DNA from: Leadbetterella sp964563435 | GTDB lineage: Bacteria; Bacteroidota; Bacteroidia; Cytophagales; Spirosomataceae | NCBI GenBank assembly: GCA_964563435.1 | Contig: CAZLXI010000005.1 | Location: 1 to 64,000 of the forward strand | Reading direction: 5' to 3' | DNA length: 64,000 nucleotides | Shown: positions 25,815 through 35,394 of the stretch, in pieces | Position numbering within the stretch: the first letter of the stretch is position 1 | Layout of the letters: each line of letters begins with the position of its first letter | Notes under the pieces: model-generated | Database searches by the model: none | What the model saw: only the letters and a program-made list of their open reading frames with translations | Told to the model about the DNA's origin: nothing | Position numbers and translations under genes: made by a program

Positions 25815-28800
25815 ATGAGTAAATTTATCTCCTTTAAAAACCCGATATCGCCATGGCTTCTGCTGTTTGCGGTATTCTTTTCCTATTCCGGCTTTTCCCA
25901 GTCGAGGGTCAGCGGAACGGTGACCGGGTCCGATAACGAAACCCTTCCGGGAGTGACCGTCCGGGTAAAGGGGGCAACCGCCGCCACTGCCTCTAACTCA
26001 GACGGCCGATATGAGATCGCGGCCTCTTCCGATGCAGTTCTTATCTTTTCTTTTCTGGGCATGAAAACCCTGGAAGTAGCGGTGAACAGCCGGTCTGTAG
26101 TAAATGTGACGTTGGAAAACGACGAAAACACCCTCGATGAGGTAGTGGTGTCTATCGGCTACGGAAGTGTCCGCAAGAAAGACCTCACCGGCTCGGTGGC
26201 CTCCATCGGCGGCGACAAGCTCAATAACATTCCGGTGGCTTCTCCCATGGAAGCCATTGCCGGCCGCCTGGCAGGGGTACAGATATCAACTACGGAAGGC
26301 TCTCCGGATGCCGAAATGCGGATCCGGGTAAGGGGCGGTGGTTCCATCACCGGCGATAACACCCCCTTGTTTATCGTAGACGGTTTCCCTGTGAGTTCCA
26401 TTTCCGACATTGCCCCGGCGGATATCGAATCGATCGATGTGTTGAAAGATGCCTCCTCCACCGCTATCTACGGGGCGCGGGGCGCCAACGGTGTGATCAT
26501 CATCACTACCAAAAGCGGAAAAGCGGGAAAAGTAAGCGTCAGCTTCAACAGCTACGGCGGTTACCGGAAGCTGGCCAACCAGCTGGAGGTGCTGAGCCCC
26601 TATGACTATGCTTTGTGGCAATACGAACGGTCGCTGCTCGACAATAGTCCCGAAACCTACACCCGGTATTTCGGAAACTACCAGGACATGGACCTCTACC
26701 GGGAGGTCACGCCCAATAACTGGCAGGAGCAAACCTTCGGCCGCACGGGTTATATGCTTAATAACAACCTTAGCGTCAACGGCGGAAGCGACAAAACCCG
26801 CTATACCGTCAGCTACAACAATATTCAGGACAAGGCCATTATGCAACTTTCGGAATACCAGCGGGATAACCTCACCTTCCGGATCAACAACCGCCCCCAC
26901 AAAAATGTGGTGCTTGATCTTTCCCTGCGTTATTCCGACACCCGCATTGAGGGTGGTGGTACCAATGAGCAGAACGCCTTTTCTTCTGCCGACGCCCGTC
27001 TGAAGTTTGCCATGATCTATCCGCCGGTGCCGGTTTCGGGCCTTACCGGGTCTGATGATACGGATGAAGGTTTCAACCTCTTTAGCCCTGTCCGTTCATT
27101 GACGGATAACGACCGCTACCAGCGCCGGAAAAATTATAACCTGAACGGGAGCATTTCCTGGAACCTCATCCCGGATCTGACCCTTAAGGCAGAGGGCGGT
27201 CTCGACGATTATCGCAACACGGATGACCGTTTCTACGGTACCACCACCTATTACGTAAACAACGTACCTTCTGCCGAAAACCAGGGGTTGCCGGCCATTT
27301 CGTTTGAAAAGCAGGCCCGCCAGTCGCTGAGAAACACCAACACGCTGAGCTACGACTTCAACCGTCACCTGGGTACCGGTCACCGGCTGAATGTGCTCGC
27401 AGGACAGGAATATATTCTCACCACGCGGGAAGCGTTCACCTCCATCGTGCACGGATTTCCCCGTACTTTTACCTTTGACGATGCCACCAAGCTGTCGTCA
27501 CAGGGAAAGGCCAATTCGGTTGAGAATTACCTGAGTCCCGACGAAAAGCTGCTCTCCTTCTTCGGACGGGCCAATTATGACTATCAAAGCAAATACCTGC
27601 TGACGGCGACCTTCCGGGCTGACGGTTCCTCGAAGTTTTCGGAGGGCAATCGCTGGGGATATTTCCCTTCTCTTGCGGCCGCATGGCGTATTTCGGCCGA
27701 ACCTTTCATGGAGTCTTCGGCCGGCTGGCTGGATGACCTCAAGCTGAGGGCCAGCTACGGTACGGCGGGCAACAATAATATTCCGGCCGGACAGATGGCC
27801 CAGACCTTTAACGTAAGCACCACCACGTGGGTCAACGGGTTCAACAGCTTCTGGGCGGCTTCGAAAACCATGGCCAATCCCGACCTGAAGTGGGAAACCA
27901 CCATTACCCGGAACATCGGTATCGACTTTGCTGCGCTGAACGACCGGCTGACCGGTACGATCGACGCCTATGTCAATTCCACCAAAGACCTGCTCATTCT
28001 CTTCCCTACTCCCGGAACCGGCTATGACAACCAGTACCGGAACATGGGGGAGACCCGTAACCGCGGCCTGGAATTTACCGTTAATGCCACGGCTGTGAAA
28101 ACAAAGGATTTTGAGCTGAACATCGGGGCGAACATCGGCTTCAACCGCAACAAGATCATGTCTCTCGGGCTCATGGAGAACTTCTACGGGGAGTCCGGTT
28201 GGGCTTCCACCGAGATCGGCGCCGACTACTGGGTGGCCACCGGCGGGTCGGTAGGCGTGATGTACGGTTACCTCAGTGACGGCCGTTACGAGGTTTCGGA
28301 TTTCTCCGGTTACAATGCAGCCACCGGCCGGTGGATCCTCAAAGACGGAGTGCCGGACGCCTCTTCCGTGGTCGGTACCCTCCGCCCCGGAAGTATGAAG
28401 CTTAAAAATATTACCCAGGGAGACAATGTGGTGAACGTTTCCGACCGCACGGTCATTGGAAACGCTAACCCCAAACATACCGGCGGATTCAACCTGAGCG
28501 GGCGTTTCCGTGATTTCGATCTTTCGGCCATTTTCAACTGGAGCTATGGAAACGATATCTATAATGCCAATAAAGTGGAATACACGTCTACCAGTAAATA
28601 CCATTCCCGGAACATGATCGACCTCATGGCCTCCGGCAACCGATGGAACAACCTGACGCCTGACGGAACCATCAGTAACGATCCCGCAGAGCTGGAAGCC
28701 ATGAACCGGAATACTACCCTGTGGTCACCGTATATGAGCCGTTTTGTGTTCAGCGACTGGGCAGTGGAAGACGGATCTTTCCTGAGACTGAATACCTTAA

Positions 28801-29018
28801 CCTTAGGCTATACCCTGCCGTTCAGCGTAACGGGGAAGGCAAAAATTCAGAAAGTGCGCTTCTACGCTACCGGCTATAACCTGTGGCTGCTGACCAATTA
28901 TTCCGGGTTCGACCCCGAGGTTTCTACCCGTAGAAGAACGCAGCTTACCCCGGGTGTGGACTACTCGGCCTATCCGAAAAGCCGCCTGTTTGTAGCGGGA
29001 ATCAACCTTAACTTTTAA
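25815..29018 (+). CDS. susC: SusC/RagA-family TonB-linked outer membrane transporter
   Basis: This 1067-residue protein imports oligogalacturonides across the outer membrane using TonB energy. After the signal peptide comes a carboxypeptidase-like domain (SGTVTGSDNETLPGVTVRVK). Next is the TonB box region TLDEVVVSIGYGSVRKKDLT near 110, and the plug with GVQISTTEG, RIRVRGGGSI and IESIDVLKDASSTAIYGARG near 205. The rest is the 22-strand barrel ending VAGINLNF. I chose ATG 25815 (MSKFISFKNP); the upstream in-frame ATG 25773 adds an unlikely leader. The pectin substrate is inferred from neighbours. Confidence 0.94.
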   Translation: MSKFISFKNPISPWLLLFAVFFSYSGFSQSRVSGTVTGSDNETLPGVTVRVKGATAATASNSDGRYEIAASSDAVLIFSFLGMKTLEVAVNSRSVVNVTLENDENTLDEVVVSIGYGSVRKKDLTGSVASIGGDKLNNIPVASPMEAIAGRLAGVQISTTEGSPDAEMRIRVRGGGSITGDNTPLFIVDGFPVSSISDIAPADIESIDVLKDASSTAIYGARGANGVIIITTKSGKAGKVSVSFNSYGGYRKLANQLEVLSPYDYALWQYERSLLDNSPETYTRYFGNYQDMDLYREVTPNNWQEQTFGRTGYMLNNNLSVNGGSDKTRYTVSYNNIQDKAIMQLSEYQRDNLTFRINNRPHKNVVLDLSLRYSDTRIEGGGTNEQNAFSSADARLKFAMIYPPVPVSGLTGSDDTDEGFNLFSPVRSLTDNDRYQRRKNYNLNGSISWNLIPDLTLKAEGGLDDYRNTDDRFYGTTTYYVNNVPSAENQGLPAISFEKQARQSLRNTNTLSYDFNRHLGTGHRLNVLAGQEYILTTREAFTSIVHGFPRTFTFDDATKLSSQGKANSVENYLSPDEKLLSFFGRANYDYQSKYLLTATFRADGSSKFSEGNRWGYFPSLAAAWRISAEPFMESSAGWLDDLKLRASYGTAGNNNIPAGQMAQTFNVSTTTWVNGFNSFWAASKTMANPDLKWETTITRNIGIDFAALNDRLTGTIDAYVNSTKDLLILFPTPGTGYDNQYRNMGETRNRGLEFTVNATAVKTKDFELNIGANIGFNRNKIMSLGLMENFYGESGWASTEIGADYWVATGGSVGVMYGYLSDGRYEVSDFSGYNAATGRWILKDGVPDASSVVGTLRPGSMKLKNITQGDNVVNVSDRTVIGNANPKHTGGFNLSGRFRDFDLSAIFNWSYGNDIYNANKVEYTSTSKYHSRNMIDLMASGNRWNNLTPDGTISNDPAELEAMNRNTTLWSPYMSRFVFSDWAVEDGSFLRLNTLTLGYTLPFSVTGKAKIQKVRFYATGYNLWLLTNYSGFDPEVSTRRRTQLTPGVDYSAYPKSRLFVAGINLNF

Positions 29019-29024
29019 GAAATC

Positions 29025-30827
29025 ATGAAACGAATATTCGCAACCGCATTAATAATAGCACTTACAGCCGGGTTAAACGCCTGTAAAGATGTGCTGGAAG
29101 CCCCCACGAAATCATCCCTGGATGAATCGGTGATCTTTTCCACGCCGAGCCTTGCGGAAGGCGCCATTGCCGGGGTCATCCAGTCTTTCGCCGAAACCAA
29201 CTCCTACCGCGGAAGGTACCTGGTGTTTTACGGCATCAACAACGATACCGAAGTCTACAACTCCGTAAAAAACACCACCTCAGAGCAAGGCAGGCTTTCG
29301 AATTATAATACCAATGTAAATAATTCCCAGATGAATACCGATAACAATGCCTGGGCGAAATTTTACGAAGGGATCGAGCGTGCCAACCTGGCCATCCGGG
29401 GGCTGAAGACCTACGGAAATGTTCAGCAGAACAAAGAGCTGGGACAGCTTCTGGGCGAAATGCTTACGCTCCGGGCTGTCGTTTACAGCGACCTCCTGAA
29501 GGGCTGGGGCGATGTACCCGCCCGTTTTGAGCCGGTCAATTCCGAAACCGTTTACCTGGAAAGGGCAGACCGGGATGTGATCTACAAGCAGCTTCTGGCC
29601 GACCTGGAGGAAGCCGCTGAGCATCTGGCATGGCCGAATGAAACGGCCGTTACCCAGTCGGTGGAACGTGTAAACAAGGCGTTTGCCAAAGGATTGCGCG
29701 CCCGCCTCGCACTGGCTGCCGGGGGCTACGGACAGCGGCACGACGGTACGGTCAGAAGAAGCACCGACCCCGACCTCACCCCTGAAAAAATGTATGCCAT
29801 TGCTAAGAAAGAATGCCTTGATGTGATCAACAGCGGTACGGCACGCCTCCTGGGTTTTGAGGAAGTTTTCAGAACCTTTGCAGCAGAGACCAACCGGGCC
29901 GGACTGGAGTCGCTCTGGGAGATTCCCTTCAGCGAGGGCCGGGGACGCGTGATCTTTGACCTGGGTGTAAGGCATGACGTGGTGAGCGAATATACGGGGC
30001 AGAACCGCGGCGGAACCAACGGGCCCAACCCCCTCATGTATTATGAATACGACAAAGAAGACGTCCGCCGTGACGTGACCTGCGTACCCTACCGCTGGGT
30101 GGCCAGCGCTTCTTCACCGAAAGGGGTACGCCAGGAGCCGAACAGCCTGGGGGGATGGTACTTCGGAAAGTATCGTTACGAATGGCTGAACAGAAGGGTG
30201 ACCTCCACCAATGACGACGGGCTGAACTGGATGTATATGCGCTATGCCGATGTTATACTGATGGCGGCTGAAGCCATCAATGAGCTGGACGGTCCGGCAG
30301 CTGCGGCGCCTTACCTGAAAATGATCCGCGACAGGGCCTTCCCCGGGCAGCCTGCCAAAGTGGCGGAATTCATTCAAAAAGCCACAGCAAACAAAGACGC
30401 CTTTTTCAATGCTATTGTAGACGAAAGAGCACTGGAGTTTACCGGCGAACTGCTGAGAAAAGGCGACCTGATCCGCTGGAATCTCCTGAGTACCAAGCTG
30501 ACCGAAGCCAAAACCAAACTGCAGCAGCTGGATAACCGGGAAGGAAAATACGCGACGCTCCCCGCCCGGATCTATTATACCATAGGTTCTGATGGGGAAA
30601 CGGCAGTGATCTACGGACTGAACTTCGGAGATACGGATGCCGTGGGTGCTTCGCTGGGTTATGAATACAATAAGACCTGGACACTCAGCGCCGCGAATGA
30701 TGTGGTGAAATACTGGGATGCCCTGTCGCTCCGAAACCCTGACCAGCAGCAATTCTGGCCTATCTGGCAGGTATTCCTGGATGCCAGCAACGGCAAACTG
30801 ACCAATGACGGCTATAACTTTAATTGA
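29025..30827 (+). CDS. susD: SusD/RagB-family surface glycan-binding lipoprotein
   Basis: This 600-residue lipoprotein closes over the SusC barrel and binds oligosaccharide. The signal sequence ends in LTAGLNAC (lipid Cys near residue 20). SusD features are KFYEGIERANLAIRGL near 105, LGEMLTLRAVVYSDLLKGWGDVP near 150, and the C-terminal MYMRYADVILMAAEAINELD near 405 and VDERALEFTGELLRKGDLIRW. It starts 6 bases after susC. Its stop overlaps a possible upstream TTG of the next gene, so the trio is tightly coupled. Confidence 0.94.
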   Translation: MKRIFATALIIALTAGLNACKDVLEAPTKSSLDESVIFSTPSLAEGAIAGVIQSFAETNSYRGRYLVFYGINNDTEVYNSVKNTTSEQGRLSNYNTNVNNSQMNTDNNAWAKFYEGIERANLAIRGLKTYGNVQQNKELGQLLGEMLTLRAVVYSDLLKGWGDVPARFEPVNSETVYLERADRDVIYKQLLADLEEAAEHLAWPNETAVTQSVERVNKAFAKGLRARLALAAGGYGQRHDGTVRRSTDPDLTPEKMYAIAKKECLDVINSGTARLLGFEEVFRTFAAETNRAGLESLWEIPFSEGRGRVIFDLGVRHDVVSEYTGQNRGGTNGPNPLMYYEYDKEDVRRDVTCVPYRWVASASSPKGVRQEPNSLGGWYFGKYRYEWLNRRVTSTNDDGLNWMYMRYADVILMAAEAINELDGPAAAAPYLKMIRDRAFPGQPAKVAEFIQKATANKDAFFNAIVDERALEFTGELLRKGDLIRWNLLSTKLTEAKTKLQQLDNREGKYATLPARIYYTIGSDGETAVIYGLNFGDTDAVGASLGYEYNKTWTLSAANDVVKYWDALSLRNPDQQQFWPIWQVFLDASNGKLTNDGYNFN

Positions 30828-30829
30828 CG

Positions 30830-32377
30830 ATGAAGAAGAATACGATACTGATTTATACCTTAAGCGTTGTGCTGGCCCTGGGCTTTCAGGCCTGCGAAGA
30901 CAACCTGGCCGACGAGATTACAGAGCTGAATGTCAGCCGCCTCTTTTCTCCTACGGCCCTCGATGCGCGGATCGTCAACCAGACCTCCGTGCGATTAACC
31001 TGGGGAGAAGTACGGAATGCCCGTTCTTACAGTGTGCAGCTGTTTGAAGGAATCGCTGATACGGGCAGCCCGGCCCTGAGCTTTGACGGGATCACCCTGG
31101 AAGACCTGCCTTACACCGTACCTAACCTGAACGGCGAAACCGTCTACACGGTTCTGGTCAAAGCGGTGGGTGAAAATATTGCAGACTCCAAATGGGCGGG
31201 CGTTACCGTTACCACCAATGCCGAGCAGCTGTTCAGCCCGGTGGCTCCGGATGACCTCAAAGCCACCGAAGTAACGCTGCGCTGGCCTGCCGGGCAGGCC
31301 GCCGATAAGATCGTGCTTACTCCCGGTAACACGGAGCATACCGTTACGGCGGCTGAAGTGGCGGCCGGTGCCGCTACCCTGACCGGCCTGACGGGGGAAA
31401 CTACCTATACCGCCCGGCTGATGCGCGGCAACGGTACGCGCGGTACGGTAACGTTCACTACCCTGATCGACCTCGGTGGCGCCATCGTGGTTTCGCCGGG
31501 AGACGATATTACTTCGATCTTCCAGAACGCCCAGGAAGGCGATGTATTCGGCCTCCTTCCGGGAACCTATACTTCCGGAGATATCACTATCAGCCGGACT
31601 ATCTCCATCAAAGGCGCCAGGCCCAATGATAAGCCGGTGCTCAGGGGAACCATCTTCCGGGTAAGTGACGGTGCCGGGCTGGAGCTGAAAGACCTGACCC
31701 TGGATGGAACAGGATCACAGGACGGCAACCAGACCCTCATCTATGCGGCCGGCACCTTTAAGGATCTCGTGATAGACGGATGTAACATCACTAACTATAC
31801 CAAGGGTACCCTGTATGTGAACAACGCCACGCTTATCGAGGCGGTGTCGATCACCAATACGATCTATTCCAACATTGAGTGTAACGGCGGCGACTTTATT
31901 GATTTCCGGAACGGACTCACCCGGAAGTTCGACTTTATCAATAACACGGCCTACAACAGCGCCCTGGCCCGCGATTTCTTCCGGATGGACGGCGGTGGCT
32001 CCACGAATTTTCCGGATGTAAAAAGTATTATTACCATCCGGAACAATACGTTCAATAATGTTTCCAACGGGAACAACCGGCGTATCCTGTACATCCGTCT
32101 GGCCAACCACGAGATCACCTTCGAGAAGAATATCCTGTCCAATACCGAGGGGTACTACAGCAATCAGGCGGTTACGAATATTGTGAAGTTTGACAGAAAC
32201 AATTATTTCAATGCTCCTAACTTTACGGGAAGCACGCAGTCAAATGCCAAAAATGACGCCAGCGGAACCCATACGGGGTATAATCCCGGTTATGCCAATG
32301 CCGGCGAGGGCAACTTCAGGGTGAGTCACGAAGAACTGAAGTTCCAGGGGATAGGCGATCAGCGGTGGTTAAATTAA
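30830..32377 (+). CDS. Surface lipoprotein with FN3 and DUF4957/DUF5123 beta-helix, pectin-binding candidate
   Basis: This 515-residue lipoprotein has a signal ending in ALGFQAC near residue 20. Two FN3-like modules follow (QTSVRLTWGEVRNARSYSV; EVTLRWPAGQAADKIVLTP). A right-handed beta-helix begins near 225 (VVSPGDDITSIFQNAQEGDV, FGLLPGTYTSGDITIS), matching DUF4957, and the end NFRVSHEELKFQGIGDQRW fits DUF5123. The place after SusD is that of a surface glycan-binding protein, and the helix resembles pectate lyases, though no catalytic residues are evident. It may bind or cleave homogalacturonan. ATG 30830 lies 2 bases after the susD stop. Confidence 0.82.
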   Translation: MKKNTILIYTLSVVLALGFQACEDNLADEITELNVSRLFSPTALDARIVNQTSVRLTWGEVRNARSYSVQLFEGIADTGSPALSFDGITLEDLPYTVPNLNGETVYTVLVKAVGENIADSKWAGVTVTTNAEQLFSPVAPDDLKATEVTLRWPAGQAADKIVLTPGNTEHTVTAAEVAAGAATLTGLTGETTYTARLMRGNGTRGTVTFTTLIDLGGAIVVSPGDDITSIFQNAQEGDVFGLLPGTYTSGDITISRTISIKGARPNDKPVLRGTIFRVSDGAGLELKDLTLDGTGSQDGNQTLIYAAGTFKDLVIDGCNITNYTKGTLYVNNATLIEAVSITNTIYSNIECNGGDFIDFRNGLTRKFDFINNTAYNSALARDFFRMDGGGSTNFPDVKSIITIRNNTFNNVSNGNNRRILYIRLANHEITFEKNILSNTEGYYSNQAVTNIVKFDRNNYFNAPNFTGSTQSNAKNDASGTHTGYNPGYANAGEGNFRVSHEELKFQGIGDQRWLN

Positions 32378-32382
32378 ACAGA

Positions 32383-32417
32383 TTTTCGGGCGTTTGCCTT
32401 CGGCAAACGCCCGAAAA
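32383..32417. terminator. Bidirectional terminator between the pectin operon and the ICMT-like gene
   Basis: TTTTCGGGCGTTTGCC pairs perfectly over 16 bases with GGCAAACGCCCGAAAA across a 3-base loop. T- and A-rich ends serve both strands. It begins 5 bases after the plus-strand stop and ends one base before the minus-strand stop. Confidence 0.85.
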
Positions 32418-33164
32418 CTATCTACCTGCTTCGTCCAGTATATGAGTATATTTTTTGAGGTATTTCAACACCATATAAGTCACCAGCGAAATGCCGGTTC
32501 CCCATATAAAGATCATATTGTATTCTGCCCTTCTCTCCCCTACTTCACCTATTATATTGAAGATCATAAAAATAACAAAGACGGCAAGAAGTCCGTTCTT
32601 TTCTTTTTTCAGCACCTTTTTCCAACTAAAATCCATCCGGCTGTTGCAGAAGCCGTTTAGCTTCGGAATAAATGCAGGTGTTTTTTCTGACCATTCCAGG
32701 TAAGTTTGACCGAACTTCCGCCTCAGGTATTGCTCTTCCGCATACATGATCCGCTCGTAATAAAGCCAGTAAAACAAAACAAAAGCCACAATAAACCATA
32801 TATTCTGCACGAGCAGTGCCGGGCCCAGCCACATAAAAAAGTTCCCCAGATACAGCGGATGCCGTACAAGGCTATAGATGCCTGTAGTATTCAGTGTATC
32901 GGCCACCTGGCCTTCCGCAGTGTTGCGTCCCGAAGTATTTTTAGGGGTATGCCCTACGGTGTAGATCCGGATAAAGAGGCCCAGAATACTCACTCCCAGG
33001 CAAATGAGCTCATAATAAAAATCAAAAGGCTCCTCTTCTGAAGCAGTAGCCCGCTCCCTGAGATAATGCACTCCCATTGCGAGCAGTAAAATAATGATCG
33101 GGAGAAAACTTCTGAATTTAAAAAGCCATAAACCCTCTTTCTCTAGTTCTTCCTGTAGTGCCAT
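32418..33164 (-). CDS. Isoprenylcysteine carboxyl methyltransferase-like membrane protein
   Basis: This 248-residue protein has about five hydrophobic segments. SLVRHPLYLGNFFMWLGPAL near residue 95 and FYWLYYERIMYAEEQYLRRK then YLEWSEKTPAF near 140-165 form the S-adenosylmethionine-binding core of the ICMT/PEMT superfamily. Bacterial members methylate lipids or small molecules rather than prenylated proteins; a lipid target is possible. It is monocistronic and converges on the pectin operon at a shared terminator. Confidence 0.75.
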   Translation of the reverse strand: MALQEELEKEGLWLFKFRSFLPIIILLLAMGVHYLRERATASEEEPFDFYYELICLGVSILGLFIRIYTVGHTPKNTSGRNTAEGQVADTLNTTGIYSLVRHPLYLGNFFMWLGPALLVQNIWFIVAFVLFYWLYYERIMYAEEQYLRRKFGQTYLEWSEKTPAFIPKLNGFCNSRMDFSWKKVLKKEKNGLLAVFVIFMIFNIIGEVGERRAEYNMIFIWGTGISLVTYMVLKYLKKYTHILDEAGR

Positions 33165-33264
33165 TTTCCGCTATTTAGTTAGGTAAAGCCCAAATATACA
33201 GAATAAAAACCGGAAAGAAATGGGAACAAATCTTATTAATTCTGCTTTGAAGATACCGGAAACC

Positions 33265-34134
33265 TTACTGCTCTGCCCTCCTGGCGGCCGCTTTTTTCTT
33301 CCAGTTGAACCATTTTTCCCCTAATAGCTTGTTAAATATCTCGTCGAGGTGGGTCATGATGCCTACCTGCCAGAACCCGACAAGGCGGTCAGACACGTGC
33401 GGGCTCAGCGACCGCACTGCAAAGCCCAGTCCGGCAGTATTGTACTCGATGTGGTGCCAGTAGCCGGCCGGCATGAAAATCGTATCGCCGGGGCCTATCA
33501 CACAATCGTAGCCCTTTACATTGGACAGTTCGGGATATTTCTCAAAATCGGGATTATTTACATCAATGGAAGTGTGGGTAGAGAAGGGGTACTGGTATAA
33601 TTTTTTGGAGTATTCCGGCGAAAACATCACCACCCGTTTGGTTCCTGCCAGCTCAGTAAGAAAAACACAGCTGTTATCCATATCGCGGTGAATGCGGGTG
33701 ATCGCCCCCTGGCCTCCGAAAAATGCCAGCGGAAGAAACTCCACTACTTTATCCGCAATTTTAGGAAACCTGAAATGGTCATGCAGCTCTTTTTTATGCT
33801 TAAATACATTAAAGAGGAAGAGACGCTTGGTGGTGGGCCTTTCCTGAATAAGCTCAAGGTACTCGCGGAATTTCATTTTTTTGCCGGCGCTTTTATAGGA
33901 ACGGTCGTCTTTCCGCTCTTCCGATTCATCGTCAAATACGCCTACTTCAATATGCCCCAGCTCATTGGCAAAATAATCAAATGTCCATTGGTATACCCGG
34001 GCATCTTTGCCGTACATGTGTTTTATAATGACCGGTTTCTGGGGGATCATGTATTTTGTTTGAAATTCCTCCCGTGTTATGTTCTCTACCCTGTCTACGG
34101 GCAGGCTTAAATTTATTGTTATATCTGTTGCCAT
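33265..34134 (-). CDS. Cupin-like JmjC-domain protein
   Basis: This 289-residue cytoplasmic protein has an N-terminal FQTKYMIPQKPVIIKHM element typical of cupin_8/JmjC hydroxylases. The jelly-roll carries ITRIHRDMDNSCVFL near residue 145 (Fe(II) HxD) and IFMPAGYWHHIEYNT near 208 (the second His), as in Fe(II)/2-oxoglutarate dioxygenases. It may hydroxylate a protein or small molecule. The end NWKKKAAARRAEQ is basic. I chose ATG 34134 (MATDITINL) over 34143. Confidence 0.8.
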   Translation of the reverse strand: MATDITINLSLPVDRVENITREEFQTKYMIPQKPVIIKHMYGKDARVYQWTFDYFANELGHIEVGVFDDESEERKDDRSYKSAGKKMKFREYLELIQERPTTKRLFLFNVFKHKKELHDHFRFPKIADKVVEFLPLAFFGGQGAITRIHRDMDNSCVFLTELAGTKRVVMFSPEYSKKLYQYPFSTHTSIDVNNPDFEKYPELSNVKGYDCVIGPGDTIFMPAGYWHHIEYNTAGLGFAVRSLSPHVSDRLVGFWQVGIMTHLDEIFNKLLGEKWFNWKKKAAARRAEQ

Positions 34135-34267
34135 ACGATTCAAAGACTAATTTTCTATTTTTTTGCTTTTTCGTTTTTCCGCCAGCTGAACGGATACGAT
34201 AATAACGATTTTACCTTCGGTTATTGTTCCGGAAATCCCCTAAAAGATCAGAAGATTATAAAGAAAA

Positions 34268-34296
34268 ATTCCTGCATCGAAATTCAATGCAGGAAT
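34268..34296 (-). terminator. Terminator of the coiled-coil protein gene
   Basis: ATTCCTGCAT and ATGCAGGAAT pair perfectly across a 9-base loop. On the minus strand a T-rich stretch follows. It lies about 60 bases after the stop at 34355. Confidence 0.8.
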
Positions 34297-34354
34297 CTGA
34301 TAGAACCCTATAAACCATTATGATATGTTATCTTTTGTAACCTCCTGATACCTT

Positions 34355-35299
34355 TTATCTTATCTGGAAGTTTCCTGTACCTATTTTAAATCCTTCGGAG
34401 TACAGCTCTACCGAGTAAACTCCCGAATTGAACTCCTGACCTTTCTGGTAGTACATGGCCACCTCCTGGTCGTTATTGGTATACGGGATAGCCTGCCGCA
34501 GGGTATATCCTATTTCACTTCCCCCGAAGTCTACAACACCGCCTCTTCCCATATCGTTCAGTACCGCGCCGTTAGGATCCAGAATCCTCAGGTAAACATC
34601 CTTGTTGGCCTTCTCGGTCAGCGGATTGGATGGCAGACTGTACGTAACTTTCAGCTGATCTACTTTCTTACTCTTGATCTTACCGTCTCTTTCCTTTCCT
34701 TTAGAAGTCAGACCTACTATTTCCACATTCACTGCTTTTAAAGCCGCTGCCGTGTTAACTTTCGCCTGCAGGTCTTTGTTTTGAGTTGACACCTGGTCTA
34801 CTACGTGGGTCAGAGAGTCACGACTTTGAGACAGTACCACATTCTGGTTCAATGCTTCGTCCTTTTCTGTTCTCAATGTCAGGTTTTCAGAGGATAGCAG
34901 ACCATTTTCCTCTTTGAGCTTCAGAATCTCCTCATCTTTAGCTATAAGAAACTTCTCGTACTCTGCAATCTTATCGTTGTATTTTTTAGTGGAGAAGCCG
35001 GCGGAGGATTTCAGACTCGCTATGTCTTTTTCCAGTTCAGCTTTGATCTTTTCCAACTCTTCAACACTTCCGCCTAATGATTCCACTTCCAGAATCTTGG
35101 CGTCGAGCGCTCTTCCAATAGAATCCAGCTTTACTTTAGTGTCTGAAAGCTCGCCTACTTTTGTATCCAGCAATCCCTGGAGATCTTTATTCTTAGACTG
35201 TGCGTTAAAGTACAAATAACCTACAAGTGCCAAAGCCGCCAGCAAAACAATTAAACCTATTCTTAAAGCTCCGGAGTTGTTTTGAGAAGTCGTTTCCAT
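34355..35299 (-). CDS. Membrane-anchored coiled-coil protein
   Basis: This 314-residue protein has one N-terminal membrane segment (IGLIVLLAALALVGYLYF, about residues 14-31), so the rest probably lies in the periplasm. Residues about 32-190 form a long coiled coil rich in Leu, Glu, Lys and Ser. The last ~115 residues form a beta-rich domain (VDQLKVTYSLPSNPLTEKA, DVYLRILDPNGAVLNDM, SGVYSVELYSEGFKIGTGNF). Similar proteins are common in Bacteroidota and often mislabelled as SMC-like. The function is unknown. It is monocistronic with its own terminator. Confidence 0.75.
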   Translation of the reverse strand: METTSQNNSGALRIGLIVLLAALALVGYLYFNAQSKNKDLQGLLDTKVGELSDTKVKLDSIGRALDAKILEVESLGGSVEELEKIKAELEKDIASLKSSAGFSTKKYNDKIAEYEKFLIAKDEEILKLKEENGLLSSENLTLRTEKDEALNQNVVLSQSRDSLTHVVDQVSTQNKDLQAKVNTAAALKAVNVEIVGLTSKGKERDGKIKSKKVDQLKVTYSLPSNPLTEKANKDVYLRILDPNGAVLNDMGRGGVVDFGGSEIGYTLRQAIPYTNNDQEVAMYYQKGQEFNSGVYSVELYSEGFKIGTGNFQIR

Positions 35300-35394
35300 A
35301 TCTATGTTCTAATTAATTTTTATTCCCCTTTGTTTGATGATACAAAGTTGGGGCACGGACCTTAAACCGGAATTAATCTCGAATTAAATTTGGC

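Noticed and set aside
27498..28604. 368-codon minus-strand frame inside susC
   Set aside because: Antisense shadow of a conserved transporter gene; low-complexity composition with no recognisable domain.
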